Both the position numbers and the translations under genes were made by a program. Under the pieces are notes generated by a model, which saw only the letters and a list, made by a program, of their open reading frames with translations, was not told the origin of the DNA and did no database searches. A stretch of DNA of 64,000 nucleotides from Alphaproteobacteria bacterium. Lineage in GTDB: Bacteria > Pseudomonadota > Alphaproteobacteria > Sphingomonadales > Sphingomonadaceae. This document shows, piece after piece, positions 17,604 to 27,755 of the stretch. The stretch lies in the NCBI GenBank assembly GCA_019239415.1, contig JAFAZW010000001.1:62001-126000 (forward strand), read 5' to 3'. The first letter of the stretch is position 1. Each line of letters begins with the position of its first letter.

Positions 17604-18095
17604 CTACTCCGCCGAGCTGACGTGGTTGAGGGCGATGACCCATCGGCCGGCAACCTTGCGCATCAGGCGGGTGTTGATGCCGTCCTGGGGCTTGCCGCCG
17701 CCTTCGAGCCGGTAGCGGCTGATGAGCTGGGCGGCGTCGGCGGAGAACAGCTCCACCTTCACGTCCCAGAAGTGGAGACGGCCGCGGCGGGCGGGATCGC
17801 CGCCATAGTCGCGAACATAATGGTCGAGCGTGCCCTGCCAGCCCTGCTGGAACCGGCCCTTCGAGACGAACACGACGTCGGGCTTGCTGAAGGCGGCCAT
17901 GTAGCCGGCGAAGTCGCCGCGGTTCCAGGCGGCTTCCATGTGCGCGACGACGGCGCGAATCGCCGCTTCGTCGCGCGCGGCGGCGGCGCCGTGGGGCGGC
18001 GGACAGGCGGCGGCGAGCAGCAGCGCCGCGGGCAGGAGACGCGCCGCATGCCGGCTGGGGCGCGGCAGGCTGTTGAACAGGCTTGGCTTTCGCAC
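17604..18095 (-). CDS. NTF2-like (SnoaL/DUF4440) protein, putative lipoprotein
   Basis: A 163-residue protein from the GTG at 18095 (GAGGGG seven bases upstream). The N-terminus RLLPAALLLAAACPPPHG looks like a lipoprotein signal with Cys near residue 31. The NTF2-like domain follows: AIRAVVAHMEAAWNRGDFAG, YMAAFSKPDVVFVS and a C-terminal RKVAGRWVIALNHVSS. Such domains are often steroid-delta-isomerase-like scaffolds without enzymatic activity. An in-frame extension to 18242 would overlap the divergent gene and is rejected. Confidence 0.8.
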   Translation of the reverse strand: MRKPSLFNSLPRPSRHAARLLPAALLLAAACPPPHGAAAARDEAAIRAVVAHMEAAWNRGDFAGYMAAFSKPDVVFVSKGRFQQGWQGTLDHYVRDYGGDPARRGRLHFWDVKVELFSADAAQLISRYRLEGGGKPQDGINTRLMRKVAGRWVIALNHVSSAE

Positions 18096-18134
18096 GTTTA
18101 ACCCCTCGAGCGGAGCAGGACAGGAGTATTTGTC

Positions 18135-18524
18135 ATGACCAGCGTTCTGAAGAAAGCGGTGCTCGGCACCGCGCTGGCGGCGATGGCGGCGACGACCGCG
18201 ACCCCCGCCGACGCGCAATATCGATACCGTCACTACCGGCACTATCGCGACAATACCGGCGTCGCCATCGGCGCCGGTATCCTCGGCCTCGGCATCGGCG
18301 CCGCGATCGCGTCGAGCAGCCGCGGCTATTACTCGCCTTACAGCAGCTACTATAGCGGATACGGGTACGATCCCTATTATAGCGGCTACGGCAGCTACGG
18401 CGGCTACAGCGGCTATTACGATCCCTATTACGGGAACGGCTACGGCTATTACGGCTACCGCTGCACGACCACGCGGCAGTGGGATCCGTACTGGCGCCGC
18501 TGGGTCCGCGTCCGCACCTGCTGA
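18135..18524 (+). CDS. Secreted tyrosine/glycine-rich protein
   Basis: A 129-residue protein with a signal peptide (LGTALAAMAATTATPADAQ) and a glycine-zipper helix GVAIGAGILGLGIGAAIAS. Repeated Y-G-S-rich units (YYSGYGYDPYYSGYG and similar) end in a cysteine-containing C-terminus TTRQWDPYWRRWVRVRTC. This resembles small alphaproteobacterial surface proteins of unknown role. GAGCAGGACAGGAG precedes the ATG. Confidence 0.78.
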   Translation: MTSVLKKAVLGTALAAMAATTATPADAQYRYRHYRHYRDNTGVAIGAGILGLGIGAAIASSSRGYYSPYSSYYSGYGYDPYYSGYGSYGGYSGYYDPYYGNGYGYYGYRCTTTRQWDPYWRRWVRVRTC

Positions 18525-18538
18525 GGTCGCGGCTGAAC

Positions 18539-18680
18539 GGGGACAGTCTAGCTGAACGAGGACAGTCTATCTGACTGTCCCCGCTCCGGCGGTGGTACTG
18601 GGACAGTCAGATAGACTGTCCCCGGCTTACTGTTCCCGCTGCGGAGTGCGTGAGCGGGGACACTCAATAGAGTGTCCCCG
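18539..18680. repeat. Cluster of GGGGACAGTC / GACTGTCCCC palindromes
   Basis: Four partial or full hairpins in 140 bp: GGGGACAGTCTAGC, AGGACAGTCTATCTGACTGT, GGGACAGTCAGATAGACTGT and GGGGACACTCAATAGAGTGT followed by CCCC. It separates the convergent Tyr-rich and FadJ genes. Confidence 0.85.
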
Positions 18681-18683
18681 GCG

Positions 18684-20741
<2,058 letters not shown>

Positions 20742-21962
20742 GTCGCTCTCCCCGGAAGATGGTCCGGGCTCCGATAGGCCTTGCTTTACGTAAACGTCAA
20801 CCGGCGGTTCCTTAGGCGGCGCTTCGGAAGAGGGTTCACGCGGAGACGCGGAGACGCGGAGGGAGTCCGGGTCCCACTTCCCGTCATCCCGGCGGAGGCC
20901 GGGATCTCCCTCAAGACTCGCGCCGGGGTCGGTGCCGGGCGAGGAATCGCCGCCGTGCCTTTCGCCGGGGAGATCCCGGCTTTCGCCGGGATGACGGACT
21001 TCCTCCGCGTCTCCGCGTCTCCGCGTGGCATCTAACGCCGCGGCGATCGCGGCTTCCGCTTCCTCGAGGCGGTGCAGGGGGTGGCGGGGCGGGTCGCGGT
21101 CGTTGGAAGGTTCGGAAGGTGCGGAAGGTGCGGAAGGTGCGGCTTGCATGGGAGAGGAGTGGGGGTTGCCCTGGAACTCGAAATAGTCGTCGCGCTCCGC
21201 GCGGGCCTTGGCGAGTTCGAAGCCGCGGATGCGCCTGGTGTCCTCCTCGACCTTGCGCTCCTCCTCAGGGCTCAACCTTCGGGAATACCCCTCATCGCCC
21301 CAGCAACCATCCTCCTCGCCGTCGAAGCCCTCCGGCGGCGGGTAGGAGGTCCAGATGTTGCCGTCCTCGCCGGTCCACAACTCGGTTCCGGTGTACGGCA
21401 GCCTCTCCCGCGCCGGCCGGCCGGGAAGCGGGGCGCCCGCCGCGACGGCCTCCATCCACCCGTCCCAATCCTCCTCCACCGTAAGGCTCTCCGGCCGCGG
21501 TTCGAGAAGGGGACCGACCTTGCCCAGCAGATAGGTGAGGAGGCGGTTGTCGTAGACCCGCTCCTCGCTCTTCAATTCGCCGCGCCAGTAATGGCCCTTC
21601 ACCGTGCCCTCGATGGCGCGGTCGTAGGCGGTGGCGAGGATGCGGTTCTTCGCGCCGATGCGCTGCGCGCCCTCGCAGGCGAGATCGAAGCTCCAGGCCT
21701 CAGGGCGGCGGCGCAGGCGGTTGACGCTGTGCTCGCTCATGCCGACCATCGCGGCGGCCTTGCGGATGATGCCGGTGTCGGCGAGCGCCTCGAGGAATTC
21801 GACCTGGCGCGCCGGCGTCCAGCCGTCGCGGCGATGGCGCAGCGCGACGGGCTCGTAATCGGCGAAGGCGCCGGCGGCGCCCGTCGCGGGCGCGGTGGAG
21901 CGAGAGGAAGCGCGCTCATAGGTCGACGCTTCGGGGGCGGCTCGGTTCGTGCTCTGTTCCAT
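20742..21962 (-). CDS. Terminase-small-subunit-like HTH protein lacking its own stop codon
   Basis: From the ATG at 21962 ([13 protein letters not shown]) the protein has a conserved-looking N-terminal region. [20 protein letters not shown], then [20 protein letters not shown], is a helix-turn-helix, followed by [21 protein letters not shown]. This recalls sphingomonad hypothetical proteins related to phage terminase small subunits. After about 300 residues the frame enters low-complexity [12 protein letters not shown] (a 9-bp tandem repeat at 21113-21140) and then an inserted repeat at 20835-21031. No stop codon occurs before the FadJ start; the frame simply continues into it. Probably the native 3' end was replaced by the repeat. 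The true end is unknown. Confidence 0.6.
20785..20801 (-). promoter_or_regulatory. Operator-like site GTTGACGTTTACGTAAA upstream of the FadJ gene
   Basis: The same 17 bases occur at 34326-34342 just before an acyl-CoA dehydrogenase. The sequence contains the TTTACGTAAA core. It resembles sites reported for LiuR-type (MerR family) regulators of acyl-CoA catabolism, from memory; the regulator is inferred. Confidence 0.6.
20835..21031. repeat. Nested inverted repeat: CGGAGACGCGGAG arms around a CCCGGC-type REP pair
   Basis: The outer arms are ACGCGGAGACGCGGAGACGC at the left and its complement at the right (21003-21027). Inside, GTCATCCCGGCGGAGGCCGG at 20883 and GATCCCGGCTTTCGCCGGGA ending near 20998 form an inverted pair. 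It occupies the open frame between the HTH-like gene and FadJ. Confidence 0.85.
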
Positions 21963-22015
21963 CCGTGAGGATAAAGCACAAACAGGGGGGTGTAGGAAAA
22001 TGTTTTTTTGTTCTC

Positions 22016-22078
22016 GGGGGACAGTCACAGTGACTGTCCCCCACACAGAGGCTGGGGACAGTCACTGTGACTGTCCCC
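22016..22078. repeat. Two GGGGACAGTCACTGTGACTGTCCCC-type palindromes
   Basis: GGGGGACAGTCACAGTGACT continues to GTCCCCC, and a second copy GGGGACAGTCACTGTGACTG continues to TCCCC. They lie in the divergent gap upstream of the HTH-like gene. Confidence 0.88.
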
Positions 22079-22131
22079 GCCCCGCATCACGCGTGCCGGA
22101 CACGGCATCACGGATCTGATAAGAAGCGGCG

Positions 22132-22701
22132 ATGATCCTCGCCGCGCTGCTGCTTCAGTCCTACGTCCATCGCGTGCCGCAGGTGACGCCGGTGGCGCGG
22201 TTCGGGGCGATCGCGGTCGAGCGGGAGGACCCGGTCGCGACCGGCCAGGCGGTGCTCCACGAGATGCCGCTCCTTCCCAAGGCGCGGCTGGTCTGGTCGT
22301 CCGCCGACGGGCTGGTGCGGGCGCTGTACGAGGATGACGGCCTCTGGCTCAACCACGGCGTGATGATCCGCCGCAAGCCGGGCGCGGGACCGGACGTCGA
22401 CTGCTCGATGTGGGACGGGAGCACCTTGTACGGCGCGCGCGCCGGCGGCGCGGAGGCGTGGCGCGAGGGGATTGTGGCGCTGCGCCGGCAGCTGGCCCAG
22501 TGCGGCGGCATCGACGCGGAACGGGCGGCCGGGTACGAGCGCGAATATCGCGCCGCCGCCCCCCAGGCCGCCGCCGCCGGCAAGGCGCTGCGGTCGCTCG
22601 CCCGCACCATGTTCGGCGGCCTCAGGCGCTGCGCGGCGGCGAAGACGCGCTATGGTCCCGCCTGGGACGTGCGGTGCGCGCGGCGAGAGGGGCCGGACTG
22701 A
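22132..22701 (+). CDS. Hypothetical protein with a short hydrophobic N-terminus
   Basis: A 189-residue protein, not recognised. It begins MILAALLLQSYVHRVPQVTP, a possible weak signal sequence. The middle has VWSSADGLVRALYEDDGLWLNHGVM and a pair of cysteines (DVDCSMWDGS and LAQCGGID); the C-terminal part is Ala/Arg-rich and helical with two more cysteines. Codon use is like the neighbours (G/C at third positions), which supports a real gene. No operon partner is evident. Confidence 0.6.
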   Translation: MILAALLLQSYVHRVPQVTPVARFGAIAVEREDPVATGQAVLHEMPLLPKARLVWSSADGLVRALYEDDGLWLNHGVMIRRKPGAGPDVDCSMWDGSTLYGARAGGAEAWREGIVALRRQLAQCGGIDAERAAGYEREYRAAAPQAAAAGKALRSLARTMFGGLRRCAAAKTRYGPAWDVRCARREGPD

Positions 22702-22742
22702 CGCATATCGCCAGGACGTTGCATCCCGGTCGCCGACAGCCC

Positions 22743-23207
22743 CTAGGCGCCGCACCTGCCACGTGGCCTATCCCACGTGCCGAAGGAGATTTCGACGCGG
22801 CGATTCTTTTCATCCCGTCGCCCGTCGGGGGTCTCGACGTACCGATGGGCCTCGCCGAATGCGCCGATCGTGACGAGGGCGTCTGCGATGCCGTGGCGCG
22901 TGAGATAGGCTTTGGCCTGCTCCGCACGGCGACAGGAGAGGCGGAGATTGGCCGCGGCGGAACCGGAGCGGTCCGTATGGCCGGTGATAAGGATGCGCGT
23001 GCCGGGGATCGTGCGGTAGATGGAGATTACGTAATCGAGGACCTCCGCGGACCGGGGCGAGATTTCGGAGCTGTCCCAGTCGAAGAAAAGCATGAAGGGA
23101 CCGGGGATGATATGCGCAGCGGGCGGCGTCTCCGGCGGCGCGGGCGCAGATGACTGTGCGGCGAGGAGGAGGGCGGCTGCGGCGATGAAGGGCATGCGCT
23201 GGAGCAT
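22743..23207 (-). CDS. OmpA-family peptidoglycan-associated protein
   Basis: A 154-residue protein with an N-terminal signal (MPFIAAAALLLAAQSS; ATG at 23207 or five codons in). The OmpA C-terminal domain spans about 38-145: FFDWDSSEISPRSAEVLDYV, TRILITGHTDRSGSAAANLR, LSCRRAEQAKAYLTRHGI and NRRVEISF. The D and R residues that hold diaminopimelate are present (TDRSG, SCRRA). There is no beta-barrel, so it is a periplasmic wall-binding protein. Function beyond wall binding is unknown. Confidence 0.87.
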   Translation of the reverse strand: MLQRMPFIAAAALLLAAQSSAPAPPETPPAAHIIPGPFMLFFDWDSSEISPRSAEVLDYVISIYRTIPGTRILITGHTDRSGSAAANLRLSCRRAEQAKAYLTRHGIADALVTIGAFGEAHRYVETPDGRRDEKNRRVEISFGTWDRPRGRCGA

Positions 23208-23260
23208 CGCAGCGGCAGAGCCGTTGGTCTAGAGCGCGTCCGAACCCGGAGGAACGATCG

Positions 23261-23932
23261 TTGATACCGCGCGAGCAGCTGGGGACGGCGAAGGTGCCGG
23301 GCGGGGCGGAGCTCAGGCTCTACCGGCGCGGCGGCGACTTCATGATCGTGCTCGAGCGCAACGAGCTGATGAACAGCCGGATGCGCGGCTCCGAGGAAGC
23401 GCTGGCGACGCGGACGATCGCGCGGCTGCGCGACGCGGCCGCGGCGCGGCTGCTGGTCGGCGGCTACGGCATGGGGTTCACGCTGAGGGCGGCGCTCGGC
23501 GCGCTGGGGCCGCGGGCGGAGCTGGTCGTCGCCGAGCTGGTGCCCGAGATCCTCGCCTGGGCCCGCGGGCCGATGGCGGCGCTGACCGCCGGCTGCCTCG
23601 ACGACCCGCGGGTGCGGGTGGTCGCGGCCGACGTGGCGGACGCGATCGCCGGCGCGGCCGCGGCGTGGGACGCGATCCTGCTCGACGTCGACAACGGCCC
23701 GGACGGGCTGGTCCGCGCCGCGAACGACCGGCTCTATTCGCGCGAAGGGCTGGCGGCGGCGAAGGCGGCGCTCAGGCCCGGCGGCGTGCTGGCGATCTGG
23801 TCGGCGGCGCCGGATGCCGCCTTCGCGCGGCGGCTCGCGCAGGCGGGCTTCGCCGTCGAGGAGGAAGCGGTGCGGGCGCGGGAGAACGGCAAGGGGCCGC
23901 GGCACGTCCTGTGGTTCGCACGGCGGCGATGA
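23261..23932 (+). CDS. Spermidine synthase-like methyltransferase-fold protein
   Basis: A 223-residue protein starting at a TTG with GGAGGAACGATCG upstream, a strong site that decides the start. The fold shows a nucleotide-binding strand (RLLVGGYGMGFTLRAALGAL), then ELVVAELVPEILAWARG, DPRVRVVAADVADAI and WDAILLDVDNGPDGLV, as in PolyAmine-synthase-like proteins. The N-terminal tetramer domain is short. Whether it makes polyamines is doubtful; the acidic DVDNGP replaces the usual DxxD. It could be a related methyltransferase. Confidence 0.8.
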   Translation: MIPREQLGTAKVPGGAELRLYRRGGDFMIVLERNELMNSRMRGSEEALATRTIARLRDAAAARLLVGGYGMGFTLRAALGALGPRAELVVAELVPEILAWARGPMAALTAGCLDDPRVRVVAADVADAIAGAAAAWDAILLDVDNGPDGLVRAANDRLYSREGLAAAKAALRPGGVLAIWSAAPDAAFARRLAQAGFAVEEEAVRARENGKGPRHVLWFARRR

Positions 23933-24086
23933 GGCGCGCGCGCAATCACCAATAGATCGCAGAATGGCGGTCCGCCGGGCGGCAGCCGTACTGTACAGGA
24001 TAACATGACCACGATCATTGAAAAGTGACCAGAGGGATGATCCATGATAGAGTGTCACGGCCGACAAGGAAAAAGGAGTCGCAGCC

Positions 24087-25898
24087 GTGGAAGAGTCTGG
24101 CTTTATGGAAACTGCCGGTTTTTTTCTGTCGCTTTTGGGAGAAGGTCAATCCCTTTCGGATATTTTCCACGGCGGGCCTGATTTTCATGACATGTTGGTG
24201 CAATTGGAAACCGATCTCATGAACATATTCAACCAGATTTTAGCTAATGACGCAGTGAGGCAGGCCACTTCTGCGGCACAATCCAGTTCGGATTGGCTAC
24301 GGATCGAGTATATAGATGCTATTAATGCGGGAGAGACGAAGGAAGAACTCTGGTCGCTTTTGACAGACTCTTCCGATAATCCGGGACTAAACGGCCTGAA
24401 GCAACAGGCCTTCGATATGGAAAGCTGGGCGAGCGAGAATCCCACCGACATTGCTCAGCAGACCGCGCCGCTGGCGCTGATGATCCACGGCCTCATCGTC
24501 GCCATTTTTCGGGAGCGCGCGCGCCAGGCGCCGGACCCCGCCACCGCGGCGGCCGAGACGAGCAACCAGATCCGCTATGCGCAGGAGGGATTCTCGCGCG
24601 TCGCGCCGCTCTTCGCGCGGTTCAGGCAGGGCCGCTTCGGCGGCATCTCCGCTCCGAGCGAATTCATCGTTGGGAGCGGCTTCGTGGAGTGGAACGTGGA
24701 GGACCCGTGGCCGGGTGCCCCAGTGCTGACGGCCTTCGGGAGGTGGAACGCGACCCCGAGCATCAAGTCGCAGTGCCAGCAGGCCTGGCGCGCCTACCTG
24801 CGCGTGCTTCAAACGGGATCCGACAGCGCGGCCGCGGACTTCACCAACGCCGTCTCCCAGGGCGCTTTTTCCGGAGACGGGGGGGCGCCGGATGGCGGCG
24901 CCCTGATCGCCAACTATCTTCCGGCATTGCAGGCGACGGGAAAATGGATGGCGTCGGCTCCCGCGGGCTTGCGGGGGCTGTGGGCGGTCGCGGGAGGACC
25001 GCCTGAATATGAGGTCGCCTATCAGGGGCAGACGAACCGCAGCCTGTGCACGTTCGGCAATGGCGGGCCCAACGACTGGCTGGAGGGCTTCGCGGACGGA
25101 ACGGTGCCGAGCATCATCGCCACCCCTGACGGAGGCTATTTCATCTCCTTCCAGGACAGCAACGGCAGGCTTCGCCATGCGGGAAGCGGAGGCTCCCATG
25201 ACGACGTCATGGCGCTGGCACCAGGCACCAGCCCCAGCGTCGCGAGGCTCGACGACGGTAGCTTCCGCTCGTGGTATCAGGAGCAAGGGACCAACATCCT
25301 CGCCGCGGCGACCGCCGGGCCGGACTGGAATGTGCAGGAATATGAGCTCGGCATGATGCCGGGCACGAGCCCGAGCGTCGCGCTGGTCGGCGGCGACGTC
25401 TCCTACGCGTTCCAGGCGAATACGGGGGCCTTGTGGGTCAACGGCGCCGGCACGCCGTGTTTGATGGCCGCGGGCTCCAGCCCAAGCATCGCCGCGTTTC
25501 CCAACGGCACGTGGCTGGTCGCGTTCGCGGACCGCGACGGCACCCTGACCACGTGGGACGGCACCGATGCCAACCCGTTCCAGGCCCAGGTCGCACCGGG
25601 CACCAATCCCGTGCTCGCCGCCGCCGGCGATGCGAGCTTCCAGATCGCCTTCCACGCGGCCGACGGCACGCTGCAGCTGGCCGGGCCGGACGGCGTCGCC
25701 GCGACGGGCAAGGCGATGATGGCCGGCACCGGTCCGGGCATCGCGGCGCTCTATGTCGGCGGCTACCAGCGGACTTTCCAGGCCGCCGACGGGTCGCTCG
25801 TCGCCGCGGGCGACGCGGGGAGCGCGACCGCCACGCTTCCCATCTACAACGAGGCCAGTCCCGCCATCGCCGGGATCAGCCTCGCGCCTCAGCCCTGA
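24087..25898 (+). CDS. Protein with helical N-terminal domain and seven-bladed beta-propeller
   Basis: A 603-residue protein from GTG 24087 (AAAAAGGAGTCGCAGCC upstream). Residues 1-~270 are helical, of unknown family, without a signal peptide. From about 310 there are seven repeats of 40-46 residues, each with a G-T/S-x-P-S-I/V turn (GTVPSI, GTSPSV twice, GSSPSI, GTNPVL, GTGPGI, EASPAI) followed by a strand such as VSYAFQANTGALWVNG. The last motif lacks its strand and the first strand lacks its motif, so the ring probably closes by velcro. This recalls lectin-like propellers of actinobacterial proteins. The first ~125 codons are visibly AT-richer than the rest. Function unknown; a carbohydrate-binding effector is one idea. 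Confidence 0.8.
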   Translation: MEESGFMETAGFFLSLLGEGQSLSDIFHGGPDFHDMLVQLETDLMNIFNQILANDAVRQATSAAQSSSDWLRIEYIDAINAGETKEELWSLLTDSSDNPGLNGLKQQAFDMESWASENPTDIAQQTAPLALMIHGLIVAIFRERARQAPDPATAAAETSNQIRYAQEGFSRVAPLFARFRQGRFGGISAPSEFIVGSGFVEWNVEDPWPGAPVLTAFGRWNATPSIKSQCQQAWRAYLRVLQTGSDSAAADFTNAVSQGAFSGDGGAPDGGALIANYLPALQATGKWMASAPAGLRGLWAVAGGPPEYEVAYQGQTNRSLCTFGNGGPNDWLEGFADGTVPSIIATPDGGYFISFQDSNGRLRHAGSGGSHDDVMALAPGTSPSVARLDDGSFRSWYQEQGTNILAAATAGPDWNVQEYELGMMPGTSPSVALVGGDVSYAFQANTGALWVNGAGTPCLMAAGSSPSIAAFPNGTWLVAFADRDGTLTTWDGTDANPFQAQVAPGTNPVLAAAGDASFQIAFHAADGTLQLAGPDGVAATGKAMMAGTGPGIAALYVGGYQRTFQAADGSLVAAGDAGSATATLPIYNEASPAIAGISLAPQP

Positions 25899-25984
25899 GC
25901 GTTGAGCGGCCCCTCCGCGGACGGCAGGAGCGAGCGTCGCCGAAAGGTCGGCGCGACGGCCGGGCACGTACCGGCAGGCCGCCG

Positions 25985-26740
25985 TCAGAACGACGTGCGG
26001 CCGTAGTCCTGGCGGTAGAAGGGGTGGGAGGCGCTGAGGCCGCCGTCGACGACGAGGGCGTGGCCGTTGACGTAGCTCGATTCGTCGGAGGCGAGGTAGA
26101 GGGCGGCGCGGGCGATCTCGTCGGGGACGCCGCCGCGCTTCAGCGGGTTCAAATGGCCGATCAGATCCTCGCGGCCGGCGGCGCGGGCATTGTCGTAAAG
26201 GGGGCGGGTCATGCCGGTCTCGATGAGGCCGGGGCAGATGGCGTTGACGCGGATGTTGGCGCCGGCGAGCTGGGTCGCGGCGACCTTGACGAGGTTGATG
26301 ACGCCGGCCTTCGACGCCGAATAAGCCGGGCCGCCGGCGCCGGCGCGGATCCCGGCGACGGACGCGGTGCAGATGATCGAACCGCCGCCCCGCTCCTTCA
26401 TGTGCGGCGCGGCATGCTTGATGGCGAGGAACGGGCCGATGAGGTTGACCCTCAGGATCGCCTCCCAGTCGTCGGGCGACTGCTCGAAGAGCGAGGCGAG
26501 GCCGCCCGAAATGCCGGCGTTGGCGAAGACGATGTCGAGGCCGCCATGGGTGGCGACGGCGGTGGCGACGAGGCGCTTCACGTCCTCCTCGGAGCCGGCG
26601 TCGGCGGCGACCACCCCCTCCCCTTCGGTCCTGTCGGCGGCGATGACCTGGGCGCCTTCGGCGCGGAACAGCGCGGCCGTGGCCTTGCCGATGCCCGACG
26701 CGGCGCCGGTCACGATCGCGACTTTTCCTTCGAGTCTCAT
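25985..26740 (-). CDS. SDR-family oxidoreductase
   Basis: A 251-residue classical short-chain dehydrogenase. [11 protein letters not shown] (about 10-20) binds NAD(P), FANAGIS is the NAG motif, and the catalytic pair is Y-K in [12 protein letters not shown] with Ser in [18 protein letters not shown] follows. The acidic residue AADRTEG after strand 2 suggests NAD preference. It is the distal gene of a minus-strand group (alcohol dehydrogenase, second SDR, this one) separated by repeats. Substrate unknown, likely a hydroxyl intermediate of the local acyl-CoA pathway. Confidence 0.9.
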   Translation of the reverse strand: MRLEGKVAIVTGAASGIGKATAALFRAEGAQVIAADRTEGEGVVAADAGSEEDVKRLVATAVATHGGLDIVFANAGISGGLASLFEQSPDDWEAILRVNLIGPFLAIKHAAPHMKERGGGSIICTASVAGIRAGAGGPAYSASKAGVINLVKVAATQLAGANIRVNAICPGLIETGMTRPLYDNARAAGREDLIGHLNPLKRGGVPDEIARAALYLASDESSYVNGHALVVDGGLSASHPFYRQDYGRTSF

Positions 26741-26756
26741 GTCTCCGCTCCTCTTG

Positions 26757-26879
26757 CTCCCCTCCCTGCAAGGGAGGGGTTGGGGGTGGGTGCGCCGCAG
26801 GCCGGCTAAACTCCGCAGCTGGAATAGTCTCGCTGCGCTCGCCTACCCACCTCCGGCCCCTCCCTTCCAGGGAGGGGAG
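26757..26879. repeat. Repeat with CCCCTCCCT / AGGGAGGGG hairpins at both ends
   Basis: CTCCCCTCCCTGCAAGGGAG at the left and CCCCTCCCTTCCAGGGAGGG at the right. The middle contains TGGGTGCGCCGCAGGC...GCCTACCCACC. A sister copy lies at 36744-36867. Confidence 0.85.
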
Positions 26880-26880
26880 A

Positions 26881-27654
26881 TCACAGCCCCACCCCCGTCG
26901 TCGAGCCGCCGTCGACGACGATGGCCTGGCCGGTGACGAAGGTCGAGGCGTCGCTGGCGAGGAACACGGCGGCGCCGGCGATTTCGTGGGGCTCGCCGAT
27001 GCGCTGGAGGGGGGTGTGGGCGGTGACGGCCTTCAGCGTCTCGGGGTTTTCCCACAGGGCCCGGGCGAAATCGGTGCGGATGAGGCCGGGGGCGATGCAG
27101 TTGACCCGCACCTGCGACGGGCCGAACTCGGCGGCGAGGTTGCGGGCGAGCTGGAAGTCGGCGGCCTTCGAGATGTTGTAGGCGCCGATCACCGCCGACG
27201 CCTTCAAGCCGCCGATCGAGCTGACGATGACGATCGAGCCGGCGCGGCGCTCCAGCATCTCCGGGGCGACCATCTGGATCAGCCAGTGGTTGGCGATGAC
27301 GTTGTTCTCGAGGATCTTCCTGAACTGGTCGTCGCTGATCCCGCCCATCGGCCCGTAATAGGGATTGGAGGCGGCATTGCAGACGAGGACGTCGATGCGG
27401 CCGAGTTGGCGGCGGGTCTCGTCGACGAGGTGCTGGAGCTGCTCCTTCGACGAGATCGACGCGGCGACCACGATGGCGCTGCCGGGGTGCTTGGCGTTGA
27501 TCGCATCGGCGACCTCCTGGCAGGCCTCGGCCTTGCGGCTGGAGATGACGACCTTCGCGCCCTGGTCGGCGAAGGCTTCCGCGATGGCCCGGCCGATGCC
27601 GCGCGACGAGCCGGTGACGATGGCGACCTTGCCGGTCAAGTCGAAGAGGGACAT
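26881..27654 (-). CDS. SDR-family oxidoreductase (second)
   Basis: A 257-residue protein from [15 protein letters not shown]. The NAD(P) motif is TGSSRGIGRA, the NAG-type motif VCNAASNP, catalytic Ser in VSSIGGL and Tyr-Lys in AYNISKAADF, then IAPGLIRTDFA. SSRKAEACQ after strand 2 favours NADP. An alternative ATG six codons upstream is less likely because CGAAGGAGAAGCG just precedes the chosen one. It lies between the zinc alcohol dehydrogenase and the first SDR, all on the minus strand with repeats in the gaps. Confidence 0.9.
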   Translation of the reverse strand: MSLFDLTGKVAIVTGSSRGIGRAIAEAFADQGAKVVISSRKAEACQEVADAINAKHPGSAIVVAASISSKEQLQHLVDETRRQLGRIDVLVCNAASNPYYGPMGGISDDQFRKILENNVIANHWLIQMVAPEMLERRAGSIVIVSSIGGLKASAVIGAYNISKAADFQLARNLAAEFGPSQVRVNCIAPGLIRTDFARALWENPETLKAVTAHTPLQRIGEPHEIAGAAVFLASDASTFVTGQAIVVDGGSTTGVGL

Positions 27655-27667
27655 TCGCTTCTCCTTC

Positions 27668-27753
27668 GTCATCCCGGCGAAAGCCGGGATCTCCTGTCGC
27701 TACAAACGCGGCGCCTCTCACCCGACGAGATCCCGGCCTTCGCCGGGATGACG
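27668..27753. repeat. CCCGGC-type inverted REP pair
   Basis: CGTCATCCCGGCGAAAGCCG at the left and GATCCCGGCCTTCGCCGGGA ending in TGACG at the right, 35 bp apart. Confidence 0.88.
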
Positions 27754-27755
27754 GG

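Noticed and set aside
21113-21140. Tandem 9-bp repeat GGAAGGTGC considered as a regulatory iteron
   Set aside because: Only about three to four units, inside an open frame where they encode SAP/PSA repeats.
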